64,000 nt of DNA from Desulfosudis oleivorans (GTDB lineage: Bacteria; Desulfobacterota; Desulfobacteria; Desulfobacterales; SURF-7): contig DYJD01000015.1 in assembly GCA_020723325.1 (NCBI GenBank), positions 82,170 to 146,169 of the forward strand, given 5' to 3'. The position numbers were made by a program, and so were the translations under genes. Below are positions 19,490 through 29,005 of the stretch, piece by piece; position 1 is the first letter of the stretch, and every line of letters begins with the position of its first letter. The notes beneath the pieces are model-generated. The model made no database searches. It was not told the origin of the DNA and saw only the letters and a list, made by a program, of their open reading frames with translations.

Positions 19490-22400
19490 TTATTTTTTAT
19501 CGAGCACTTCGCGGATCAGGGCAGCCAGATGTTTAATGTCCCATGGTTTCTTCATGTATCCGCGAATGCCGCTTTCCTTGATTTTATTCTGTTTGAGATC
19601 TTCAGAAAATCCGGATGTAAGGATAATGGGAATATCTGCTCTGATCCGCAAGAGGTTTTTCGATAATTCGATCCCGGTCATCCCCGGCATGGTCTCGTCG
19701 GTGATCACCAGGTCATATTGATGGGGAGCGGCGCTGAAGGTCTCCAAGGCAGCGCGGCTGTCCGTCATCATGGTGACCGTATATCCCAGGGAGGAAATGA
19801 GCTCCTTGGTCACCGAGGCAATGATTTCCTCATCATCTACCGCAAGAATCCGTTCATTGCCGGTGGGGGCGGGGGCGGGTTCCTGCTTTTTTACCGCGAT
19901 GGTTTTTTCCTCACATACCGGAAAAAAAACCTGAAATATGGAACCTTCTCCGGGTTTGCTGGCGACGGTGATGGCGCCGTTGTGGCTTTTGACAATACCA
20001 TGGGTCACTGAAAGACCCATCCCGGTTCCTTTGCCGGGTTCCTTGGTGGTAAAGAACGGCTCGAAAATCCGATCCATGATTTCAGGGGTCATGCCTTGCC
20101 CGGTATCTTTTACCGAAAGCTGGGCATAACGTCCGGGTATCAGCTCAGGATCCAGGCTTTGGGCGCTTTGGGCGTCAATATCCACCAGGGCCAGTTCGAC
20201 TTCCAACACCCCGCTTTTTTCACCAATGGCATGGGCAGCATTGGTGCAGAGATTCATCAACACTTGATGAATCTGAGTAGCATCGGCCAAACACAGAATC
20301 TGCTCGGCGGCAATCCGCTGACGAAGCTCTATGGTTGTGGGCAGGGAGGCGCGGATCAGTTTCAATACTTCTTTTACAATCGGCGCCATTATGATGGGCT
20401 TTTTTTCCTGGCCGGTTTGGCGGGAGAAGGTCAGAATTTGCCGCACCAGATCAGCAGCGCGATTGCCGGCGGTTAAAACTTTGTCAAGGTGCTTCCGCGC
20501 GGCGGATCCTTCCGGCAGAATGGACATGGCCAACTGGGTGTAGCCGAAAATTCCGGAGAGAATATTGTTAAAATCATGAGCGATTCCCCCGGCCAGGGTT
20601 CCGATGGCCTCCAATTTCTGGGCCTGAATCAGTTGAGTCTCCAGGCTTTTCATGCGGGTTATGTCGCGCATGATGATGATAGCCCCGGACACGGTATTGC
20701 TGCCGCCGTTTTCAAGATAGGGATAGAGGGCCACATCCATGAAACGGTGTGTGCCGGTGGGCAAGGCCACCCAGCATTGAATGGAAATGTTTTCCCCGGC
20801 AAAACAATGATGAAGTCGTTGATGAATCTCTTCAAATGCTTCCTGATCGAAAATCTCCTCCAGACAACTGCGGCGGATTATATCAAGGTCGACCCCGAAT
20901 CCTTCCAAAAAGGCGTCGTTCACTTTTAAAAATTGGTTGTTGTTATCGATGAGGGCCATCATGTCATTGGATGATGAAACGATTCGGGCATATTCGCGCA
21001 GATCTTCTTCATCCTTTTTCCGCTGGGTGATATCCGTAATCATGCCGAATGATCCGGCAAAAATGCGTTTTCCTTCTTTTTCATCATAAATCGGGCTGGC
21101 ATGAATCAAACACCTGATTTTTTTTTCAGCGCCGCCGATGAAGGAGAGCTCATAAGCGCCTTTCTTGCCTTCCTTGCGACCGGCCAGTTGGGTGCTTAGA
21201 ATGTCGGTCTCGGATGGATCGACAAAGTCAAAGAGGGTGTGTCCGATGAGTTCCTCGCGTTTGCGGCCGAGCATGGTACAAACTTCGGGATTCACATCCG
21301 TGATAATGCCATCGGCGTCGATTTCCAGAAATCCTTCGTTGGTGGTATCCAGGATGGTCCTCAGCCGCAGGGCGTTTTCAGCGACTTTTGCTTCAGCCGT
21401 CAACCGTTCGGCCATTTCTGTGGTCAGCTTTTCATAAGCGCTTTGCAGTTCCCGGTTGCTGTTCAGAATCATTTGATAGAACTTGCTGTTGCGGATGGGG
21501 GCAACTGCCTGGGAGGCCAATAGGGAGGCCAATTCAAGCTCTTTGGTTTGATACGGCTGGCCCGTGGCTTTTGCGCCGAAAAAACAAAGGCCCACCGCTT
21601 CTTTAGACCAGCCCACCGGGATACATATGCGGGCGCCGAGTTGCTGCAAAAGCATGGTGATTTTTTCCGGTAGATCCGGCTGATATTCAATAAACAGTTG
21701 TTTCTCGATGGTATCGAAGAATTGCAGGTCCACCTGGATTTCTTGGGGTAGATCGGCAATGTTGATGCCGATCTGGGTGATGCGTTCAAACCGGCCGGGG
21801 CGGTCTTCATTCCAACAATACAATGCGCCCGAATCAGCCGTGAGATGACCGATGAGGGTCAAGATCAGCGCACGGCAGACTTCCTGCAAATCCAGGGTGG
21901 CGGACATGGAACGGTTGATCTCTTCCACTGCCTTAAGATCAAAAATCCGTTTTTCCAATTGGGTATAACTCTCCTGCAAGGCCTTCAGGGCCAAAAGATG
22001 GTCGATGGCAACGCCGGCATGGCTGGCGATCTGTCCCAAGAATTCCATATCGGCTTTGGAATAGCCGCTGGTGTGAATCTGGGGGCCGCAAACCAGGACG
22101 CCGATGAGTTGCTGCTGAAAGGTGATGGGCACCAGCAGAACACATTCCATATCCGTGGCCATGGCGCGGGTGTCAGCGGTCAGTTCTTGCTCCCACAGCT
22201 CTTGAACGGTGATCACCTCTTTTTGCGCAAGGCGCTTGATGATAAAGTCCGGTAAGACTATTGATCTGCCGATCAGCTTGGAATCCCCGCCCTTTAACGC
22301 AACGATGTGGAATGCTTTCGGCTGGGAGGTTTCCGATAAGAATAATGACGTGACGGTAATCCGTTTTTGGCCCATACAGGTCCGCATGATGATCTGGTAA

Positions 22401-22513
22401 ATCATGTCCAGGCTGTGCGCGGCATTCAGCGCCAGGGAAAACTCAATTATCGCTTCGTTCTCCAGCACTTTTTTTTCGATGTCGGTGTTGAAACTTTCGG
22501 GCACTGCGGTCAT
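19490..22513 (-). CDS. Hybrid sensor histidine kinase (GAF/PAS, HisKA-HATPase, C-terminal receiver)
   Basis: GGIAHDFNNILSGIFGYTQLA H-box, GTGMGLSVTHGIVKSHNG, receiver VDDEEIIASVTKELISSLGYTV...ITDETMPGMTGIELS. Confidence 0.93.
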   Translation of the reverse strand: MTAVPESFNTDIEKKVLENEAIIEFSLALNAAHSLDMIYQIIMRTCMGQKRITVTSLFLSETSQPKAFHIVALKGGDSKLIGRSIVLPDFIIKRLAQKEVITVQELWEQELTADTRAMATDMECVLLVPITFQQQLIGVLVCGPQIHTSGYSKADMEFLGQIASHAGVAIDHLLALKALQESYTQLEKRIFDLKAVEEINRSMSATLDLQEVCRALILTLIGHLTADSGALYCWNEDRPGRFERITQIGINIADLPQEIQVDLQFFDTIEKQLFIEYQPDLPEKITMLLQQLGARICIPVGWSKEAVGLCFFGAKATGQPYQTKELELASLLASQAVAPIRNSKFYQMILNSNRELQSAYEKLTTEMAERLTAEAKVAENALRLRTILDTTNEGFLEIDADGIITDVNPEVCTMLGRKREELIGHTLFDFVDPSETDILSTQLAGRKEGKKGAYELSFIGGAEKKIRCLIHASPIYDEKEGKRIFAGSFGMITDITQRKKDEEDLREYARIVSSSNDMMALIDNNNQFLKVNDAFLEGFGVDLDIIRRSCLEEIFDQEAFEEIHQRLHHCFAGENISIQCWVALPTGTHRFMDVALYPYLENGGSNTVSGAIIIMRDITRMKSLETQLIQAQKLEAIGTLAGGIAHDFNNILSGIFGYTQLAMSILPEGSAARKHLDKVLTAGNRAADLVRQILTFSRQTGQEKKPIIMAPIVKEVLKLIRASLPTTIELRQRIAAEQILCLADATQIHQVLMNLCTNAAHAIGEKSGVLEVELALVDIDAQSAQSLDPELIPGRYAQLSVKDTGQGMTPEIMDRIFEPFFTTKEPGKGTGMGLSVTHGIVKSHNGAITVASKPGEGSIFQVFFPVCEEKTIAVKKQEPAPAPTGNERILAVDDEEIIASVTKELISSLGYTVTMMTDSRAALETFSAAPHQYDLVITDETMPGMTGIELSKNLLRIRADIPIILTSGFSEDLKQNKIKESGIRGYMKKPWDIKHLAALIREVLDKK

Positions 22514-22540
22514 GAATGCGGATCCTTTGGTTGCATTTGC

Positions 22541-22882
22541 TCACCCATGAAAACTGGCCAGGCCGGCTTCCATGTCCACAAAAAATTTAAAAAATTCATC
22601 CATATCCAGTAAAGCGAATACCCGTTTGACCCTTGGATCCGTATTGGAGAAACGAATATCGCCGCCCTTGGTGCGGATCTTCTTGATCACCCCGATAAAG
22701 CAACCCACACCGGCGCTGCTGATGTAGGTGAGGCCCGGGATCTGCATCAGGATGCAGGGCCTTTCCTTTTCTGCAATGGGGTCAAGTAAAGCCTCCAGTT
22801 TGGGACTGGTGTCGGCATTCAATATACCCGTAAGGCTGATGACATCCACATTATCAATGATTTCATGGGTTACTGTGAGCAT
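22541..22882 (-). CDS. STAS domain anti-sigma factor antagonist
   Basis: ISLTGILNADTSPKLEALLDPIAEKERPCILMQIPGLTYISSAGVGCFIGVIKK. Confidence 0.88.
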   Translation of the reverse strand: MLTVTHEIIDNVDVISLTGILNADTSPKLEALLDPIAEKERPCILMQIPGLTYISSAGVGCFIGVIKKIRTKGGDIRFSNTDPRVKRVFALLDMDEFFKFFVDMEAGLASFHG

Positions 22883-22895
22883 GGTGTTGATATCC

Positions 22896-23441
22896 TTATT
22901 TTTTCTTTGGGCGTATATATTTGACCATGGTCAAACAGTTACTGATGCCTGGGGAAACCGTGTATTTGACTTCATCCATGATCTTGCGGATCAGGTATAC
23001 ACCCAGTCCGCCCTTGGTCAGTCTTTTGAAATATTCTTCCTTGTCCGGGGGGGACAGGATTTCCGGATTGAAGATTTGGCCCTCTTCACCTTTGTCGGTG
23101 AGGGTGATGGTGATATTGTGCAGGCTGAGGTTGATTTCCACCTGGATGATTCCCTTGGTATCGCCTTTGTAGGAATGGGTGATGACATTGGTGCAGGCTT
23201 CGTCAATGGCCAGGCCGATATCTTCCAGGTCATCCTCGGTGAGATGGGGCGAGCTGGAGGCGACTCTCTTGGTTATCCGCCTGATCAATTCGAGTTGCGA
23301 AGTATGACTAGGAAAGGTAAAACGAATGTTGGAGGCGGTTTCCAGTGTGATCTGATCAAGCACCTTTTCACTGATGCCGATCTTTCGCCCCTCTGATTTG
23401 ATATACTGGGCCCAGTCATCGAGTTTGCTTTTCGGGATCAT
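22896..23441 (-). CDS. RsbW-like anti-sigma factor serine kinase ATPase
   Basis: EDIGLAIDEACTNVITHSYKG...TDKGEEGQIFNPE...GLGVYLIRKIMDEVKYT. Confidence 0.88.
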   Translation of the reverse strand: MIPKSKLDDWAQYIKSEGRKIGISEKVLDQITLETASNIRFTFPSHTSQLELIRRITKRVASSSPHLTEDDLEDIGLAIDEACTNVITHSYKGDTKGIIQVEINLSLHNITITLTDKGEEGQIFNPEILSPPDKEEYFKRLTKGGLGVYLIRKIMDEVKYTVSPGISNCLTMVKYIRPKKK

Positions 23442-23533
23442 TTTTTTTCATTTTCTCCTTTCTCCTCTTACCGGCATAGCCCCTGTCCAGAAAAGGCTTG
23501 TTGCTGAAAACGCCTTTTTCATCATTTGGAATG

Positions 23534-24988
23534 TTATAGTCGTCGAAGAACGATCATGGTCATGTCATCGGTTTGTTGGGATTCCCCCTGGAATTCACGG
23601 ACTGATTGGGTGATGGTCTTCACAATCTGATCCGCGATCTTGCCGTGCAGATCGTGAATCAGATTGCAGAGTCGTTCTTCACCAAAGCGATCATTGGTTT
23701 CATTGACTGCGTCCGTCAAACCATCGGTATAAAGCACGAGAAGATCGCCGGACGACATGGTAAACGTCGCGAGTTGCATCCGGCTCTCAAACTGGGGGGA
23801 AAAGAGCTGGCAAAAAGGGAAACCCAGGGGTTTGATCAAGCGGTAGCCGTTGCCGAAGGACGGTTTCAGCACGGCCGGTTCATGGCCGGCACTGACCCAG
23901 GTAACCTTGCCGGTATCTGTTTCCACCAAGGCATAACCCATTGTCAGAAATTGATTGGGAGGAAATTCATTTTCCAGACTGCAGTTCAGGGAGCTGAAAA
24001 GGGCTTTGGGATTTACATGCAAAGCGGTTTTGTCTTTCAAGAGCACCCGGGCGGCATTGGCATGCAGGGCGGCTGCCAAGCCTTTGCCGGAAGCATCGGC
24101 CACCACCAGTCCGAGATGGTGCGGATCGATCCGGATGAAATCAAAATAATCGCCGCTGACCTCCAGGGCCGGAACAAATACGGAGGCCAGGTCCCAGCCC
24201 TTGATTTGCGGCGGAGCATAGGGCATCATGGAACGTTGAATAGACGCCGCCGCATTCAGTTCCCCTTCCATGCGGGCTTTATCCTTTAAGGCTTGGGTGG
24301 ATTTTTGCAGAGTCATGCGCATGTCATTGATGGCGGAAACCACTAGATCCAATTCATCCGCGCCTTTTTTCGGTTTTCTTTTCAACACCAGGGGGTCACC
24401 GAGACGAGTCAAATCCAATTGCTTGGCATACTGTCCCAAAACGGCAAGGTGTTTGATCAACAGTTGTCGGATGATGAAAAGAATAAAGATGGAAACAATG
24501 AAGGTTTTCAAGGTCTGGCCTGTGAGAATGATCAGGATTTTATCATATAGTCTTTGATATACTCCGCTCATGGTGGCAGTGATTTCCAAAAAACCGAGAA
24601 CATCTTTTCTGTAGGAAATGGGGAAAGTTTTTATAATACATTTTTCAGGCCTGGGACCGCCGGCCACCATAAAGCGATTTCCATCCAGTTCACGGATCTC
24701 CAGTTGAATGATATCACGATACTCCAGGAGTCCATTCAACTGGGTCTTGATTTCCTCTTCCCCCAAATTATAAAAGGCCATACTGATGGACTGCAGATGG
24801 CTTACTTCTATTTGGCGGAACTGGTCTTCAAGAAGGGAAACATCCTTTTTATAATCCAGGAATAATTGAAAAACCGTAATCAGTAAAGTAATGAACGAAC
24901 TGACCAGCAGGATATTCCGTAGCAGACGAAAGGAGATCGAGCGCGTGTATTCAATTGTTTTATGTTCGGCGGCTTGTTTTTTTTTCAT
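23534..24988 (-). CDS. PP2C/SpoIIE-type serine phosphatase (RsbU-like), membrane-anchored sensor
   Basis: N-terminal TM/sensor region, HAMP-like linker, SpoIIE domain (GDYFDFIRIDPHHLGLVVADASGKGLAAALHANAARVLL...DLLVLYTDGLTDAVNE). Start MKKKQAAEHK at 24988 preferred over 25102. Confidence 0.88.
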   Translation of the reverse strand: MKKKQAAEHKTIEYTRSISFRLLRNILLVSSFITLLITVFQLFLDYKKDVSLLEDQFRQIEVSHLQSISMAFYNLGEEEIKTQLNGLLEYRDIIQLEIRELDGNRFMVAGGPRPEKCIIKTFPISYRKDVLGFLEITATMSGVYQRLYDKILIILTGQTLKTFIVSIFILFIIRQLLIKHLAVLGQYAKQLDLTRLGDPLVLKRKPKKGADELDLVVSAINDMRMTLQKSTQALKDKARMEGELNAAASIQRSMMPYAPPQIKGWDLASVFVPALEVSGDYFDFIRIDPHHLGLVVADASGKGLAAALHANAARVLLKDKTALHVNPKALFSSLNCSLENEFPPNQFLTMGYALVETDTGKVTWVSAGHEPAVLKPSFGNGYRLIKPLGFPFCQLFSPQFESRMQLATFTMSSGDLLVLYTDGLTDAVNETNDRFGEERLCNLIHDLHGKIADQIVKTITQSVREFQGESQQTDDMTMIVLRRL

Positions 24989-25182
24989 ATGATAATCATC
25001 GCGGGAACTCCCCCGGCCTGAGAGGATCATCATGAAAAATACGGTGGAATTTCGATTCGCCCGAAAGGTGTTTGCAAATGTTAAAAAATAATCAGAGCGC
25101 AAGTTGAGTATGCTGCTGAATTTTGTATATAACTAATTTTGTACATAATACATAAAAGCTGAAGCTACGTCAAGAATAATAT

Positions 25183-26226
25183 GGGGTCAAACCTTGATTA
25201 TTGAATTAATATTTGACAAAATATTTTTCTTTAGGTAAGTCTCATCCATGGCGCGACAACTCAGAATAGAATTCAGCGGAGCATATTATCATGTTCTTTC
25301 ACGCGGGAATAACGGCTGCGTGATTTTCCGCAGCGATGAAGACCGCCATGATTTTTTGAATATATTGGCGGAAATGTCCGAAAGATTCATGGTGGAAATA
25401 TTTGCGTATGTATTGATGGACAATCATTATCATCTATTATTGCGCACTCTGAATCCCAATTTGTCAAAAGCCATGCAGTGGCTGGGCAGCACCTATACCC
25501 GGCGGTTCAACCTGCGACATTCCCAAACCGGGCATTTGTTCCAGGGCCGTTTCAAAGGCATCATTATTGAAAGCGACGTTTATGCACTGACGCTTTCCCA
25601 TTATATTCACCGGAATCCATTGCGCGCAGGACTGGTGGAACGGTTGGCGGATCATCGTTGGAGCAGTTATCCATTTTATGCATACGGCAAAAAGCCGCAT
25701 GCATGGCTGCGAATGGAATTGATTCAATCACGGTTCGGATCAGGCACGAAAGGGCGCAAAGCCTATCGGTGGAAAGTTAAAAGCTATTCTGATGAAAAGG
25801 GCAGGATCTGGGAAGATGTCAAATACGGGTTGGTTTATGGATCAACAGAGTTTTTGGACCATATCAAAACAAACTATTTATCCGGAAATCCGGATGTCGA
25901 ACTACCCCAATTGAATCGATTGTTGCGGACAGCGATTCCGGAGGAAACCGTTGCAAAAGCAGCGGCTATATTGGATTGCAGCCTCGAATTTTTTAGGGAT
26001 GCCAAAAGGCTGCGGGGTGATGACCGCGACAAGCGGGATGTCATTTTATATTATTTATGGGAGGGCGGCGGGTACGGCAACCAAAGACTCGCGGAGCTCT
26101 TTAACATTACTTATTCCTCTGTAAGCCGGCGGATATCCCATGTGAAAGCTGAATTGAGAAGTAGCCGAAACAACCAAATCCAAAAAATGCATCAAAAATT
26201 AAAGTCAAAAATCAAGGTGTGACCCC
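25183..26226 (+). mobile_element. RAYT/Y1-transposase element bounded by imperfect 17-bp inverted repeats GGGGTCA[A/C]ACCTTGATT
   Basis: Left ggggtcaaaccttgatt (25183-25199); right aatcaaggtgtgacccc (26210-26226), reverse complement ggggtcacaccttgatt: 16/17 identity. Confidence 0.8.
25248..26222 (+). CDS. REP-associated tyrosine transposase (RAYT, Y1_Tnp family)
   Basis: MARQLRIEFSGAYYHVLSRGNNGCVIFRSDEDRHDFLNIL...YVLMDNHYHLLL (HUH motif)...GHLFQGRFKGIIIESDVYALTLSHYIHRNPLRAGLV. Confidence 0.93.
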   Translation: MARQLRIEFSGAYYHVLSRGNNGCVIFRSDEDRHDFLNILAEMSERFMVEIFAYVLMDNHYHLLLRTLNPNLSKAMQWLGSTYTRRFNLRHSQTGHLFQGRFKGIIIESDVYALTLSHYIHRNPLRAGLVERLADHRWSSYPFYAYGKKPHAWLRMELIQSRFGSGTKGRKAYRWKVKSYSDEKGRIWEDVKYGLVYGSTEFLDHIKTNYLSGNPDVELPQLNRLLRTAIPEETVAKAAAILDCSLEFFRDAKRLRGDDRDKRDVILYYLWEGGGYGNQRLAELFNITYSSVSRRISHVKAELRSSRNNQIQKMHQKLKSKIKV

Positions 26227-28842
26227 CCACAGCCTGTAGACGGCCAAGCCAATTTTTTCGACACTGTAGGGCTTTTTAACAAACTCGCCGGCCCCCATTT
26301 GCTGCACACGGCGAACCTCCTCGGATTCAGTGAACCCACTGACAATGACCGCTTTTTGGCCTGGATAGAATTTGATGATTTCGGCATAGGTTTCGCGCCC
26401 GTTCATGCCCTCTCCCAGAATCATGTCCAACACGATGATATCCACGGGATTGTTTTTCAGGAATTCGACCGCTGCTTCGCCGCTGGCTACGGCTGAGACG
26501 GAATAGCCGAGTTTTTCAAGGATCTGACTGCCGATCTCGCGCTGCTTTTCCTCATCGTCCACAATCAGAACCGTTTGGCCTTTGCCCATATAGGCCGTCA
26601 TGGGCTTTTTATCTTCCTTGAGGGTCAAGCTTTCCCGGGTAATGGGAAAATACAACTGAAAGGAAGAACCCTGCGGAGCGGTCTTTACATTGATATAGCC
26701 CTGATGATCCTGCACCGCGTTCCAAACAAGCACAAGCCCAAGGCCGGTGCCGCTTTTCCCCATCATTTTTTTAGTAAAGAACGGCTCGAAAATTCTTTCC
26801 AGATCCTGATCGGCTATGCCCGGGCCGGTATCGGAAACCGTGAGCACCACATATTCACCGATATGGATGTGATCATAGCCTTGCATGGGGCGGTCCAAAT
26901 ATTGGTTGCTGGTTTCAATCCACACCTGTTGGGTTCGGTTTTCATTTACAGCCACCGCTTCCACGGCATTGGTGACCAGGTTCATCAATGCTTTGCGGAT
27001 ATGGATATAAGAGCCTTTGATGTTCATCAATTCCGGATCCAGTCGGGTTTCGATTTTCAAGGCGGGGTGGGCAAGGGTTAATATTTTGAATTCAGGCGAG
27101 AAGGTGTATTCCCGGATGATGCGGTTGATATTCAGCACTTCCTTGATGCCGGCCACTCCGCGGGTGATGGTCAGCAAATCATCCACCACCGCTGAAGCAC
27201 GTTGACCGGCTTTTTGGATGGTCTCAATACTCAGACGCTGTTTGGGCTGCAAATTTTCATCCATCAACAGAAGTTCCGGCAGACTGGTAATGCCCGAAAG
27301 GATGTTGTTCAAGTCATGGGCCACGCCGCCTGCCAGCAAACCGAGGGCCTCCATTTTTTTGGCACGGCTTAACTGCCTTTCCAGCTCGTTTTTTTCGATC
27401 TCAGTCTGTTGCCGCTCGGCTTCCATGCGGTTGCGGTTTACTCCCAGGGCGATCTGATCCGCGATGGATATCAGCGCATGTTGGGCCGTGTCGGAAAGGG
27501 GGGCCCGGGCAAAAAAGGCGATCACCCCCACCAGGCGGTTGCTCACAATCAGGGGGGCACCGGCAAAGGATACCATTTTTTCAGTCCCGGCCCAGACCTG
27601 ATCCTCCACATTCGGATCGCCGATCACCTGGTTGGTGATGACGGCCTTTCTATCAGCGGCGATCCGGCCGATTTTGGATTCGCCCATTGGAATGCGGCTG
27701 TGGGCCCCATCCAGGTGAGTATACATTCCGGCACTGGCGCACAACTCCAGGGTATGGTTGCGCTCATTCAAAAGCCAAATTCGGGCAAAGGCGACCTCCA
27801 GATGGCGCACCAGGATTTCCGTACTCGCTTGGAGGGTCGTTTGAATATTCCGGCCCTTGATCATGACGGTGGCGATCTCGGCATTAATGGCGAGCAGATG
27901 CATCTGTTCCACGAGTTTGTGCTGATGGTTTTCCAGACTGGTGGTGGCCTTTTTCACACGATCACGCAGTTGGTGGTTCCAAAGCAACACGGAGGCGCAG
28001 AGTCCCACAAAAGCTACACAGGCAATACCGATCCAGGTCCAGGGAAGCATGTACACGATGGACAACCCGGTCCAATCTTTTTCAATGGCGTTGATATCGT
28101 TTTTGCTGATTAGGTCAAAGCCTTCATCAATGGTCTTGAGCAAGCCGACATTGCCTTTTTTAACGGCGGAATATACTTTATTTTTATACAGGGCCTGCTG
28201 CGAATAATTGAATTCGTTGGTCAAATCAGATTTGATCAAATAGAACAGGGCCACCGGGGTATCTGCCACAAAAACCCGGATCTCATCCTTGCCCGCAGCC
28301 CTGACCAGCTCCTCATTGGAAGGATAGGGCACAACCGTGATGTCCGGTTGGTTCTGTTTGATAAAATTTTCGGCAAAATCCTCTTTGACCACGCCCACCC
28401 GAAAACCCTTGAGATCCTCCAACTGCTGCAAACCGTAGATGCTGCGGTGGAAAAAAATGGCGGTGGGGATCTCCATGTGTATTTTGGAAAAATCAAAGCG
28501 CTGGGCCCGCTCCGGGCTGAAAAAGATGCCGCCCACAACATCCGCCCGGCCTTCCTCCACCGCTTTCAACGCATCGTCCCATTGCATGCAACGGTAGTTT
28601 ACAGCAATACCGGTTTTTTCAGACCAACGGTGCCAGAGATCCACAAAAATCCCGCGGCAGGGGGCCTTGTTTGTTTCGGAAAATTCAAACGGAGCGTAAG
28701 AAAAATCACCTGCGACGGTGATGGAGCGCAAGTCATCGGTCAAACCGGTGGATGCATATAAACAGAATGCAAGGAACGTCATGGCAGTGAGAAGGGGCCA
28801 TGGCAGGATGGCAGGATTTGATTGCGGCAAAGTTTCCCTCAA
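26212..28842 (-). CDS. Hybrid histidine kinase with periplasmic solute-binding (SBP_bac_3) input, GAF, HisKA/HATPase and receiver
   Basis: SBP-like N-terminus (VAGDFSYAPFEFSETNKAPCRGIFVDLWHRWSEKTGIAVNYRCMQWDDALKAVEEGRADVVGGIFFSPERAQRFDFS), TM, GGVAHDLNNILSGI, TGLGLVLVWNAVQDHQG, receiver at C-terminus. Confidence 0.92.
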   Translation of the reverse strand: MRETLPQSNPAILPWPLLTAMTFLAFCLYASTGLTDDLRSITVAGDFSYAPFEFSETNKAPCRGIFVDLWHRWSEKTGIAVNYRCMQWDDALKAVEEGRADVVGGIFFSPERAQRFDFSKIHMEIPTAIFFHRSIYGLQQLEDLKGFRVGVVKEDFAENFIKQNQPDITVVPYPSNEELVRAAGKDEIRVFVADTPVALFYLIKSDLTNEFNYSQQALYKNKVYSAVKKGNVGLLKTIDEGFDLISKNDINAIEKDWTGLSIVYMLPWTWIGIACVAFVGLCASVLLWNHQLRDRVKKATTSLENHQHKLVEQMHLLAINAEIATVMIKGRNIQTTLQASTEILVRHLEVAFARIWLLNERNHTLELCASAGMYTHLDGAHSRIPMGESKIGRIAADRKAVITNQVIGDPNVEDQVWAGTEKMVSFAGAPLIVSNRLVGVIAFFARAPLSDTAQHALISIADQIALGVNRNRMEAERQQTEIEKNELERQLSRAKKMEALGLLAGGVAHDLNNILSGITSLPELLLMDENLQPKQRLSIETIQKAGQRASAVVDDLLTITRGVAGIKEVLNINRIIREYTFSPEFKILTLAHPALKIETRLDPELMNIKGSYIHIRKALMNLVTNAVEAVAVNENRTQQVWIETSNQYLDRPMQGYDHIHIGEYVVLTVSDTGPGIADQDLERIFEPFFTKKMMGKSGTGLGLVLVWNAVQDHQGYINVKTAPQGSSFQLYFPITRESLTLKEDKKPMTAYMGKGQTVLIVDDEEKQREIGSQILEKLGYSVSAVASGEAAVEFLKNNPVDIIVLDMILGEGMNGRETYAEIIKFYPGQKAVIVSGFTESEEVRRVQQMGAGEFVKKPYSVEKIGLAVYRLWGVTP

Positions 28843-29005
28843 TTATGAATTCATTTGGATGCAATTTGGTATGCCAGGGATAACAATCAAAATTTTTTAA
28901 AATCATACCATGGGAGGGGAGAGTGGACAAGTTAAAGTTCCGGGAGGCCTGGGGAATGGGGGGACAGGGCATTCCCCCCAACCTCCATCAAGTGCATGGG
29001 AACCC

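Noticed and set aside
28943-28979. GGGGAATG...CATTCCCC hairpin as dnaK terminator
   Set aside because: No T-run on the minus strand; insufficient evidence.
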